This document shows positions 1-6,135 of a stretch of DNA of 8,404 nucleotides, one piece after another (the first letter of the stretch is position 1; the number at the start of each line of letters is the position of its first letter). Source of the stretch: Parcubacteria group bacterium. Lineage in GTDB: Bacteria; Patescibacteriota; Minisyncoccia; Minisyncoccales; UBA10102. The stretch is taken from assembly GCA_016188735.1 (NCBI GenBank), contig JACPHF010000014.1:1-8404 (forward strand), given 5' to 3'. The translations under genes and the position numbers were made by a program. The notes under the pieces are model-generated. The model was not told the DNA's origin, searched no databases, and worked only from the letters and a program-made list of their open reading frames with translations.

Positions 1-176
1 TCCAGGGTCTCGTCTTTCCTGAGATAGAGATAACAATACAGCTCGGCCGTCTGGCCCAACGCAAAAGAGGCGATGCGTTTTTCTCCCACAAAAACCTTAT
101 ATCCTACTCCGCCCGCCTCAAGTATGATATAGTCAGAACCCTTGGCGATAACCGCTCCCTTAAGATAGGAGATCAT
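1..176 (-). CDS. ruvA: Holliday junction branch migration protein RuvA, N-terminal part (runs off window)
   Basis: Translating the minus strand from the ATG at 176 gives 58 codons with no stop before the window edge. The protein begins MISYLKGAVIAKGSDY and continues with GGVGYKV (residues 22-28), then a hydrophobic strand and YLYLRKDETL. This is the pattern of the RuvA N-terminal OB-fold, which usually starts MIxxLxGxL, has a GVGY turn near residue 25, and a THLxVREDA-like strand near residue 50. In the known family RuvA forms tetramers that bind the four-way junction and load the RuvB motor. Only the OB-fold part is visible; the helix-hairpin-helix and RuvB-binding domains lie outside. The gene is divergent from uvrB with 14 bp between the two start codons, and no ribosome binding site is visible. 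A ruvB gene lies at the other end of the window, so ruvA and ruvB are not an adjacent pair here. Confidence 0.88.
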   Translation of the reverse strand, partial: MISYLKGAVIAKGSDYIILEAGGVGYKVFVGEKRIASFALGQTAELYCYLYLRKDETL

Positions 177-190
177 AAGTCTATCGTATC

Positions 191-2203
191 ATGAATTTTG
201 AATTAGTCTCCAGCTACCAGCCTACGGGAGATCAGCCGCAAGCGATAAAGCTTCTGACCAAGAATCTTGAAATTGGGGCAAAGCACCAGACTCTCTTGGG
301 CGTAACGGGATCGGGAAAAACTTTCACCGTCTCTAATGTCATCGCAAACCTTCAAAGACCGGCCCTGATTGTTTCACCCAACAAAACCCTGGCGGCGCAA
401 CTATACCAGGAGTTCAGGGAGTTTTTCCCCAAGAATGGGGTGCACTACTTTGTTTCCTACTACGACTACTACCAGCCGGAAGCCTATATACCGCAAACCG
501 ACACCTACATTGAAAAAGACGCGAAGATCAACGACGTGCTCGACCGCCTGCGCCACGAAGCCGTTCAAGACGTGCTCTCGCGCCGAGACGTCATTGTCGT
601 AGCTTCGATATCCTGCTTGTACAGCATCGGGTCCCCCGAAGAGTATCGACGGGTTTCTCTCGATTTGAAAGAAGGCCAGAAGATTACCCGCAAAGAGCTT
701 CTCTCTGTCCTGACTCAGCTCCAATACCAGCGCAACGACACGGACCTTAAGCCCGGAACATTCCGCGCCAGGGGAGAAATCATTGATCTTTGTTTGGTGA
801 CCGGAAAAGAGATCCTGAGACTCGAGATGACGGGATCTTCCATAGCCAGGATAACGAAGAACGACGGGACGGCTCTTTCTTCCTGCACCATTTATCCCGG
901 GAAATTCTGGGTTACCGAAGAAGAACGGCTCAGGGTAGCCATGACGAATATTCGCACAGAGCTCCAGGACAGGCTCCGCGCACTCACAGAACAAAGAAAG
1001 TTTCTGGAAGCCGAACGCCTGGAAGAACGCACGAACTATGACCTTGAAATGATAGCAGAATCCGGATACTGCCACGGCATTGAAAACTATTCGCGACACC
1101 TTGAGTTCCGAAAGCAAGGAGACCCTCCGTTTACGCTTCTGGACTATTTCCCCAAGGATCTGCTGGTGTTCCTTGACGAAAGCCATCTTGTTCTTCCCCA
1201 GCTGCAGGCAATGTCCGTGCAGGACCGCATGCGCAAAGAATCGCTCGTGGAACACGGGTTCAGGCTGCCTTCCGCGATAGACAACCGCCCGCTCACAAAA
1301 GAAGAGTTTTTTGCCAGGGCCCCTCAGATAACCTACGTGTCCGCAACTCCGGGGGCATTTGAAAAACAAGTGTCGGGTCCCTTCGTGGCAGAACAGCTTA
1401 TCAGGCCCACCCTGCTCCTTGAACCTGAAATAGAAATCAGGCCGACAAAAAATCAGCTCCGGGATCTTCTTGAAGAAATCCAAGGGCTCGTGAAAAAGAA
1501 ACAGCGCGCGCTTGTGATCACGATTACCAAGCGTCTCGCGGAAGATATCGCCGACTATCTTGCAAGGGCGCAGGTGAGCTGTCAATGGCTGCACTCCGAA
1601 ATAAAAACACTGGATCGTCCCCGACTCCTGGAAGATTTCAGGAAAGGAACATACGACGTTCTTGTCGGCGTCAACCTGCTGCGAGAGGGGCTCGATCTTC
1701 CGGAGGTCGCGCTGGTCGCAATTCTGGATGCCGATAAAGAAGGGTTTTTGCGCAACGAAACCACGCTCGTGCAGACCATGGGGAGGGCGGCCCGCCACCA
1801 AGAGGGCCGCGCCATTCTCTACGCCGACACGATAACGGACTCCATGCGGCGCGCCCTGCAAGAGGTTTCTCGACGCAGGAACATTCAAGAAATCTATAAT
1901 AAAAAACACGGAGGAGTGCCAACCGCAATCATAAAAGAGATTCGAGCGTGGGAACTGGGAATAAAAGAAAAGGCGGCCCTTACCGAATTTGAGTCCCTGC
2001 AGGACGTGCGGGTGCTAGAGCAAGAAATGAAACAGGCGGCCTCAAACCTGGACTTTGAACGCGCCGCTGAAATCCGGGGCTTGATAAAAAAAGTGAAAAG
2101 TGATATAAACGGCGTATATGGCAAACACGACATCGGCCCGAAAGGCATTCCGGCAAAGCGTCAGAAAAAGAAAAATGAATCTGGCAAAAAAAGCCAGAGT
2201 TAA
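191..2203 (+). CDS. uvrB: Excinuclease ABC subunit B (UvrB)
   Basis: UvrB is the DNA-opening, damage-verifying helicase-like subunit of nucleotide excision repair; it receives DNA from UvrA and then recruits UvrC. The 670-residue product has the usual family length and all hallmarks. These are Walker A GVTGSGKT (residues 37-44), the beta-hairpin region starting YYDYYQPEAYIP (90-101) that inserts between the strands, the DESH Walker B box (329-332), helicase motif VI QTMGRAAR (528-535), and a C-terminal UVR coiled-coil motif (about 609-636) that contacts UvrC. The start is well fixed because the family N-terminus (FELVSSYQPTGDQPQAI) follows at once; no Shine-Dalgarno sequence precedes it. The last 28 residues, after the UVR motif, form a Lys/Ser-rich tail whose DNA also encodes the start of rpsT in another frame. 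The tail is probably a by-product of that overlap rather than a functional domain. Confidence 0.98.
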   Translation: MNFELVSSYQPTGDQPQAIKLLTKNLEIGAKHQTLLGVTGSGKTFTVSNVIANLQRPALIVSPNKTLAAQLYQEFREFFPKNGVHYFVSYYDYYQPEAYIPQTDTYIEKDAKINDVLDRLRHEAVQDVLSRRDVIVVASISCLYSIGSPEEYRRVSLDLKEGQKITRKELLSVLTQLQYQRNDTDLKPGTFRARGEIIDLCLVTGKEILRLEMTGSSIARITKNDGTALSSCTIYPGKFWVTEEERLRVAMTNIRTELQDRLRALTEQRKFLEAERLEERTNYDLEMIAESGYCHGIENYSRHLEFRKQGDPPFTLLDYFPKDLLVFLDESHLVLPQLQAMSVQDRMRKESLVEHGFRLPSAIDNRPLTKEEFFARAPQITYVSATPGAFEKQVSGPFVAEQLIRPTLLLEPEIEIRPTKNQLRDLLEEIQGLVKKKQRALVITITKRLAEDIADYLARAQVSCQWLHSEIKTLDRPRLLEDFRKGTYDVLVGVNLLREGLDLPEVALVAILDADKEGFLRNETTLVQTMGRAARHQEGRAILYADTITDSMRRALQEVSRRRNIQEIYNKKHGGVPTAIIKEIRAWELGIKEKAALTEFESLQDVRVLEQEMKQAASNLDFERAAEIRGLIKKVKSDINGVYGKHDIGPKGIPAKRQKKKNESGKKSQS

Positions 2204-2390
2204 AAGACTCGGAAAAGAACTGGAGGTTCTGCTTCAAAAAAAAGAAATTCAGCAGGCCGAAACCCTTCTCCAACAGGCCTACAAAGCGATTGACAAGGCG
2301 GCGAAGACCGGAGTCCTCAAAAAGAATACCGCTGCGAGAAAAAAGTCTCGCTTGGCTCGTCTCCTGGCGGGCCTGAAAACACGCTTATAG
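2118..2390 (+). CDS. rpsT: 30S ribosomal protein S20
   Basis: S20 is a primary-binding small-subunit protein, a three-helix bundle that contacts 16S rRNA. The 90-residue product matches the family length (about 85-90) and pattern. The N-terminus MANTTSARKAFRQSVRKRK corresponds to the conserved MANxKSAKKxxRxSEKxR start, followed by a basic helix, and GVLKKNTAARKKSRLARLL corresponds to the conserved G-x-I-H-K-N-x-A-A-R-x-K-S-x-L C-terminal helix. The conserved N-terminus requires the ATG at 2118, so the gene overlaps the 3' end of uvrB by 86 bases in the +1 frame. No Shine-Dalgarno sequence is visible; translation may depend on ribosomes finishing uvrB. The gene faces holA, an arrangement also known elsewhere, for example the rpsT/holA (yqeN) pair of Bacillus subtilis. 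Confidence 0.96.
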   Translation: MANTTSARKAFRQSVRKRKMNLAKKARVKRLGKELEVLLQKKEIQQAETLLQQAYKAIDKAAKTGVLKKNTAARKKSRLARLLAGLKTRL

Positions 2391-2422
2391 CGTAAGCGAT
2401 ATATCAATCAAGAATTGATATA
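2387..2422. repeat. Palindromic 36-nt element, copy A (rpsT/holA convergent junction)
   Basis: This element reads atagcgtaagcgatatatc, then 11 variable bases, then gatata. It contains a perfect 9-bp stem (2400-2408 with 2414-2422) and a 5-base loop. An overlapping alternative hairpin pairs CGCTTA (2382-2387) with TAAGCG (2393-2398). It starts within the rpsT stop codon and includes the stop codon of holA on the other strand, so it lies exactly where a bidirectional terminator would be useful. No T-tract follows on either strand, so it is not a classical intrinsic terminator. A second copy with compensatory stem changes is at 5942-5977. Confidence 0.7.
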
Positions 2423-3294
2423 AGAAAGACGTCCAAGCAGGCTTCCGGATCAAGCTGGCCTGTTTTCATTGCGCAATCCGTCTGCAACAGAAGCCGATGC
2501 ATGTTTTCCAGCTCTTCTGTAGAAAGAGTTGCCGCAAGCTTCGCGTGCCTGCCAAAACCCTGTTCTTTCGCCTCCAAAAGACTCCGGATCTGAAAATGGA
2601 ACATGGAAAGAAGGTACAGGGGCGACTCTCCTTTTTCAATATGTCTATGGACAAGGCTAAACGCCTTCGTTTTATTTTTTGCCGCGATCGCGTCCAATGT
2701 GACAAAAATGTCTCCCGCGAGCGCTGCTTCCGGAATGATCGCAGCCACATCCTTCTTCTCTACGGTTTCGCCTCTTTTAAATGCGGCGAGTTTTGCCAAT
2801 TCCTGAGACAGGCGCCAAAGATCGTGTCCCGCTTCCCGTACAAGGAACGATCTTGCTTCTTTCGCAACATCGACTCCCAGCCCTTTTGCCTCTTTGGCTA
2901 TCCATTGATCAAGCTTTACGCTGTCCAATTCCTTGTACTCGTGCACGGTAGCCAAGCGACGCAAAATCTTCAGCAGGGGATCGGACGCGAGAATGCTCCC
3001 CCGTTCAAGGAGCACGAGAATAACAGAAGGGTTTTTGGCAAGGGATTCTGCAGACTTTACAATATGCTCTTTCGGTTGCTTTTGGCCAAACAAATCTTCC
3101 AGCACAAGAAGTTTTTTCTCATGGAAAAGCGACTGGCTCTCCAACTCGTTCTTCAGCTCTTCTAAACTGAGCCCTGACGCTTGCATCCGCTTTGCGCTAA
3201 ATCCCGTCTTTCCAGAGGCTCTGTATGCTTCCCAAATCTCCTGCAGTTTCCGGTGCGCCAGGTATTCTTCTTTCCCGTACAATAGAAATATCAT
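2404..3294 (-). CDS. holA: DNA polymerase III delta subunit (clamp loader)
   Basis: The product is the delta subunit, which opens the sliding clamp during clamp loading. The 296-residue protein begins MIFLLYGKEEYLAHRKL, the delta family N-terminus (F-L-L-Y-G-x-E-x-x-L), and has no Walker A motif, as expected for this ATPase-dead AAA+-like subunit. Other family features are SLFHEKKLLVLED (roughly residues 55-67), a SVILVLLERG strand, YKELDSVKLDQWIAKEAKGLG before the lid domain, GHDLWRLSQELAKLAAF in the lid, and a helical C-terminal collar domain with LDAIAAKNKTKAFSLVHRHIEKGESPLYLLSMFHFQIRSLL. It starts 3 bases after the polA stop and has no visible Shine-Dalgarno sequence, so it is most likely the last gene of a tsaE-polA-holA transcript with coupled translation. 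Length is at the short end for the family (E. coli HolA is about 340). Confidence 0.93.
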   Translation of the reverse strand: MIFLLYGKEEYLAHRKLQEIWEAYRASGKTGFSAKRMQASGLSLEELKNELESQSLFHEKKLLVLEDLFGQKQPKEHIVKSAESLAKNPSVILVLLERGSILASDPLLKILRRLATVHEYKELDSVKLDQWIAKEAKGLGVDVAKEARSFLVREAGHDLWRLSQELAKLAAFKRGETVEKKDVAAIIPEAALAGDIFVTLDAIAAKNKTKAFSLVHRHIEKGESPLYLLSMFHFQIRSLLEAKEQGFGRHAKLAATLSTEELENMHRLLLQTDCAMKTGQLDPEACLDVFLISILD

Positions 3295-3297
3295 GGT

Positions 3298-5490
3298 TTA
3301 CAGGTCTGCCCAGCTGGTCCCCTGCGAGGTTTTAACGAGCAGCAAGGGATCAAGCAACACCACTTCTTCCATGGCTTTCTTGATCGGAAGAATCAATTTC
3401 TGCGCTTCTGTCTCTTGGCATTCCAAAAGCAATTCATCGTGCACCTGAAGCACCATGGCGCATGCGGGGTTGGAACGAAGCACGCGCTCTTGGACCTGAA
3501 TCATTGCCATCTTCATAATGTCGGCCGCGGTGCCCTGCGCCGGCAGGTTCATTGCCATGCGTTCGGCCGCCGCCCTTATGTGAGGGGTTGGGGAATTCAC
3601 GTCCGGCAAGAAGCGTTTTCTTCCGAACATGGTCTCCACGTATCCATGCTTCCTTGCAAACTCCTTTGTCTCTTCCATGTACCTCAAGATGCCGGGGAAT
3701 CTGAGGAAGTACCGGTCAATGAAATCCTGGGCTTCTTGAAATGAAATGTTCGATGCCCTGGCAAATCCCCGCGCTCCCATGCCGTACAGCACCCCGAAAT
3801 TCAGGGCCTTTGCCCGAAAGCGCATTTCGGAAGAAACGTCTGCAGGGGCTATGCCGAATACTTCGGCCGCGGTCATGGTATGAATATCCAGGCCTTTCTC
3901 GAAAAACGTTTTCATTTTCTCTTCTTTTGCGAGGGCCGCCGTAATGCGAAACTCCATCTGGGAATAGTCGAAGGAAAGAAGGATGTGGTTCTTCTCCGCA
4001 ATGAATCCTTTGCGGATCTTCTTTGCCCACGCGCCTTGCAAGGGAATATTTTGAAGGTTCGGATTTGAAGAGGACATCCTGCCGGTCGCAGCCCCAAACT
4101 GATCGAAGTGAGTGTGGATGCGATCATGAGCGTCGGCCTTCTCCAGAAGCGGCAGGGCGTATGTGCTCAGAAGCTTCTTGAGTTCCCGGTATGCGACCAC
4201 CTGGGCTATGATCGGATGGAGGTCGTAGATTTTCTCCAGCTCGTCTGACGCCGTTGAAAACACCCCTCCCGGGGTTTTCTTCAATCCCTTGGATGAGAGC
4301 CCGAGAGTCTGGAACAGTACGGCCGCAAGCTGGGCCGGAGAATTCAGATTGAATTGCCGGCCCGCCAATGCGTACACCTCCTGCTCTATGCCGCGCATCT
4401 TTTCATCCATTTCGGCCGCAAGCTTCGTGAAGTACGTGCGGTCTATCTTCATTCCCGCCTTCTCCATTGCCCCTACAATGGGGGCGAGTTTGCGCTCCAG
4501 CTCAGCCAGCCCGGGAGAGAGCACAGAGCTCTCTTCCAATTGCTTAATTTTGGCCTCCAAAGAATCTTCTTGGAGTAAGGATGGGGATGTTTTCTTCTTT
4601 GATTCGGGGAGTTTATCTACAAGCGAAAAGAATTCCAGTTCTTTGAGCTTTTCTGCGGCTGCCCGTTTATCGTATGTTTTCCACGCGCAATCCTGAAGAC
4701 GGAACTCGATGGGCACGTTTTGATCTATGGTGCCCAGCTCTTTGCTGATAAACGCGTCTTCTTTTGAGGCCAGAAGTGTTGTCCGTAATTTTGGAGAGAT
4801 GCTTTCTGCGTCTTTTTTTTCCATCTTCTTATATATATTCTCCAAAGAACCAAATTGGGAAAGAAGGGAAATAGCCGTTTTCTCCCCCACGCCCCGAACC
4901 CCCGGAATGTTGTCCGACGGATCTCCGCGCAGTCCTTTGTAGTCTGGCAGTTGTGAAGGAAGGAGACCTGAAAACTTGGATTGCACGGCCTTTGTGTCAA
5001 ACAGGATCACGTCTTGCAACCCCCGGCGGCTGGCAAACACCTTGACTTGGCCTTGCACAAGCTGAAGAGCGTCCATGTCTCCCGAGGTGATGATAATTTC
5101 CGGCTTTGGGTGCGCCTGCTGCAGCTTCGCTTTTTTCACGATCGTGCCGATGATATCGTCCGCTTCGAACCCCTGTTTTTCATATACGGGAATGCCGAAT
5201 ACGGAAAGCATTTCTTTGACGCGCGGCATCTGGGCGTACAATTCGTTGGGCGCTTTTATCCGTTTTGCCTTGTATCCCGCGTACGCAATGTGCCGTTTCG
5301 TGGGACCCTGAACGTCAAAGGCCGCCGCGATAAATTCGGGGTGAAACTCCTTGATCGCCTTAAACAGCACGAGAAGGAATCCGTATACGGCATTCGTAAG
5401 TTCGCCTGTCCGCGTGCGGAACGGCGGGAGCGCGTGAAACGCTCTGTGGATAAGGGAGTTCGCGTCGATGACAAGCAGGCGTTTTTTCAT
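3298..5490 (-). CDS. polA: DNA polymerase I lacking the 3'-5' exonuclease domain
   Basis: Family A DNA polymerase for Okazaki fragment processing and repair gap filling, 730 residues from the ATG at 5490. The N-terminal 5'-3' exonuclease/flap domain (about 1-295) is intact, with DAN (9-11), EADD (109-112), SGDMD (136-140) and the helix-3-turn-helix segment GDPSDNIPGV (189-198). A linker of about 30 residues leads straight to the polymerase domain (from about 330). That domain has TGRMSSSNPNLQNIP, motif A DYSQMEFR (508-515), the O-helix with R557, K561, F565 and Y569, and motif C VHDE (683-686). The proofreading domain of about 200 residues present as a fold in E. coli Pol I is absent, so the enzyme should lack proofreading. 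The start at 5490 is chosen because MKKRLLVIDANSL is the family N-terminus and the ATG overlaps the tsaE stop as ATGA; an in-frame ATG at 5583 would add 31 unrelated residues encoded inside tsaE. Confidence 0.96.
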   Translation of the reverse strand: MKKRLLVIDANSLIHRAFHALPPFRTRTGELTNAVYGFLLVLFKAIKEFHPEFIAAAFDVQGPTKRHIAYAGYKAKRIKAPNELYAQMPRVKEMLSVFGIPVYEKQGFEADDIIGTIVKKAKLQQAHPKPEIIITSGDMDALQLVQGQVKVFASRRGLQDVILFDTKAVQSKFSGLLPSQLPDYKGLRGDPSDNIPGVRGVGEKTAISLLSQFGSLENIYKKMEKKDAESISPKLRTTLLASKEDAFISKELGTIDQNVPIEFRLQDCAWKTYDKRAAAEKLKELEFFSLVDKLPESKKKTSPSLLQEDSLEAKIKQLEESSVLSPGLAELERKLAPIVGAMEKAGMKIDRTYFTKLAAEMDEKMRGIEQEVYALAGRQFNLNSPAQLAAVLFQTLGLSSKGLKKTPGGVFSTASDELEKIYDLHPIIAQVVAYRELKKLLSTYALPLLEKADAHDRIHTHFDQFGAATGRMSSSNPNLQNIPLQGAWAKKIRKGFIAEKNHILLSFDYSQMEFRITAALAKEEKMKTFFEKGLDIHTMTAAEVFGIAPADVSSEMRFRAKALNFGVLYGMGARGFARASNISFQEAQDFIDRYFLRFPGILRYMEETKEFARKHGYVETMFGRKRFLPDVNSPTPHIRAAAERMAMNLPAQGTAADIMKMAMIQVQERVLRSNPACAMVLQVHDELLLECQETEAQKLILPIKKAMEEVVLLDPLLLVKTSQGTSWADL

Positions 5491-5933
5491 GTCATGGTAA
5501 TGGTTCTCTTGTGTTCCCCTGCGTAAGAAAAACGTATGATGATGGCGTCTTTGGGGAGAAGCTTGGCTACGCGCTCCGGCCATTCAAGCACCACGATATT
5601 GCTTGGGTCTTTCACAATATCCCTCCATCCGATTAAGAGCAAATCTGCCGGCTTCCTGAGCCGGTAGCAATCTATTTGGAAGAAAGACTTAAAAAGAGAT
5701 CGTTTCGGAACGGCAAAACGCCTGAATATGATAAACGTCGGACTCAACACCCGCCCTTGTATTCCCAGGCCCTTTGCAAATCCCTGCGTAAACGTGGTTT
5801 TTCCGGTTCCAAGATCTCCTTGCAGAGCAAGAACGAGCGCGCAACGTCTGGAAGGAAACTTGAGGCACGCACGGGCAAACATTGCTCCGAGCTCTAGGGT
5901 CTTTGAAGCCGATGATGTCGTTGACTTTACCAT
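5487..5933 (-). CDS. tsaE: tRNA threonylcarbamoyladenosine biosynthesis ATPase TsaE
   Basis: TsaE is the small ATPase that works with TsaB, TsaC and TsaD to make t6A at position 37 of ANN-decoding tRNAs. From the ATG at 5933 the product is 148 residues, the normal family size. It has Walker A GDLGTGKT (39-46), the SPTF switch segment (64-67), IDCYRL (87-92, the usual HxDxYRL with Gln in place of His), and EWPER (117-121) containing the conserved catalytic Glu region. An upstream in-frame ATG at 5981 would add 16 residues encoded across the palindromic element B, so I prefer 5933; the extension has no family features. Its stop overlaps the polA start by 4 bases (ATGA), which implies coupled expression. 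A second, broken copy of its codons 94 to about 137 lies just upstream at 6005-6135. Confidence 0.93.
   Translation of the reverse strand: MVKSTTSSASKTLELGAMFARACLKFPSRRCALVLALQGDLGTGKTTFTQGFAKGLGIQGRVLSPTFIIFRRFAVPKRSLFKSFFQIDCYRLRKPADLLLIGWRDIVKDPSNIVVLEWPERVAKLLPKDAIIIRFSYAGEHKRTITMT
5525..5655. repeat. Direct repeat copy 1 (inside tsaE)
   Basis: These 131 bases within the 3' part of tsaE match 6005-6135 at an exact offset of 480. By direct comparison there are two mismatches: 5559 A versus 6039 C, and 5576 C versus 6056 A. Upstream of 5525 and downstream of 5655 the two sequences differ, apart from weak residual similarity for about 9 bases after 5655 (ctgagccgg versus tctgaccgg). This copy is intact in the tsaE frame. 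Confidence 0.97.
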
Positions 5934-5941
5934 GCCCTGTG

Positions 5942-5977
5942 ATAGCGTTAGCGATATATCGAGCCTTGCTCGATATA
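5942..5977. repeat. Palindromic 36-nt element, copy B (upstream of tsaE)
   Basis: This copy reads atagcgttagcgatatatc, then gagccttgctc, then gatata. It matches copy A (2387-2422) in 24 of the 25 conserved bases. The 9-bp stem (5955-5963 with 5969-5977, loop CCTTG) is kept although three of its base pairs differ from copy A. It lies 8 bases upstream of the preferred tsaE start and would be in the tsaE leader or promoter, a different context from copy A. Confidence 0.7.
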
Positions 5978-6002
5978 GCATAAACTATATATGGAAGAAC
6001 AA
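5972..6002 (-). promoter_or_regulatory. Possible promoter of the tsaE-polA-holA operon
   Basis: On the minus strand an extended -10-like sequence TGCTATATC (5980 to 5972) lies downstream of a -35-like TTGTTC (6002 to 5997) with a 19-base spacer, or TTCTTC (5999 to 5994) with a 16-base spacer. Transcription would begin within palindromic element B and give a leader of about 30 bases before the ATG at 5933. The region is AT-rich, so chance matches are likely. A plus-strand TTGCTC (5966-5971) and TATATG (5988-5993) pair could equally serve the pilB side. Confidence 0.25.
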
Positions 6003-6004
6003 AA

Positions 6005-6135
6005 AAGAAAAACGTATGATGATGGCGTCTTTGGGGAGCAGCTTGGCTACGCGCTACGGCCATTCAAGCACCACGATATTGCTTGGGTCTTTCACAATAT
6101 CCCTCCATCCGATTAAGAGCAAATCTGCCGGCTTC
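6005..6135 (-). pseudogene. tsaE 3' fragment, direct repeat copy 2 (broken)
   Basis: This is a second copy of tsaE codons 94 to about 137, in the same orientation and directly upstream of the intact gene. Read in the tsaE frame it has one synonymous change (Leu125 CTT to CTG) and one nonsense change (Glu120 GAG to TAG), and it lacks the Walker A region, so it cannot make a working TsaE. Its left end (6004/6005) abuts the tsaE upstream region, and its right end (6135/6136) abuts pilB coding sequence running the other way. It therefore looks like a remnant of a duplicated tsaE fused to a truncated pilB, or an assembly or amplification chimera. Confidence 0.85.

Noticed and set aside
401..1909. 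Open minus-strand frame of 502 codons inside uvrB
   Set aside because: It lies wholly antisense to a certain gene, has no recognisable domain and is rich in Cys, Phe, His and Arg as expected for an antisense shadow. UvrB motifs account for the whole region.
2400..2422. Classical rho-independent terminator between rpsT and holA
   Set aside because: The stem is AT-rich and no T-tract follows on either strand; I list it as a palindromic element with only a possible termination role.
5491..5583. Longer polA start at 5583 adding 31 residues
   Set aside because: The added residues are encoded within tsaE, have no family match, and the ATGA overlap with MKKRLLVIDANSL at 5490 is typical of the family and of coupled genes.
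5934..5981. Longer tsaE start at 5981
   Set aside because: The 16 extra residues span palindromic element B and have no family features; the product from 5933 already has normal length.
5991..6116. Plus-strand 41-codon frame beginning MEEQKRKTYDDG as a possible small gene or the missing pilB N-terminus
   Set aside because: Most of it is the antisense of the duplicated tsaE tail, it ends at a TAA before pilB in a different frame, and it has no similarity I know to PilB N-termini.
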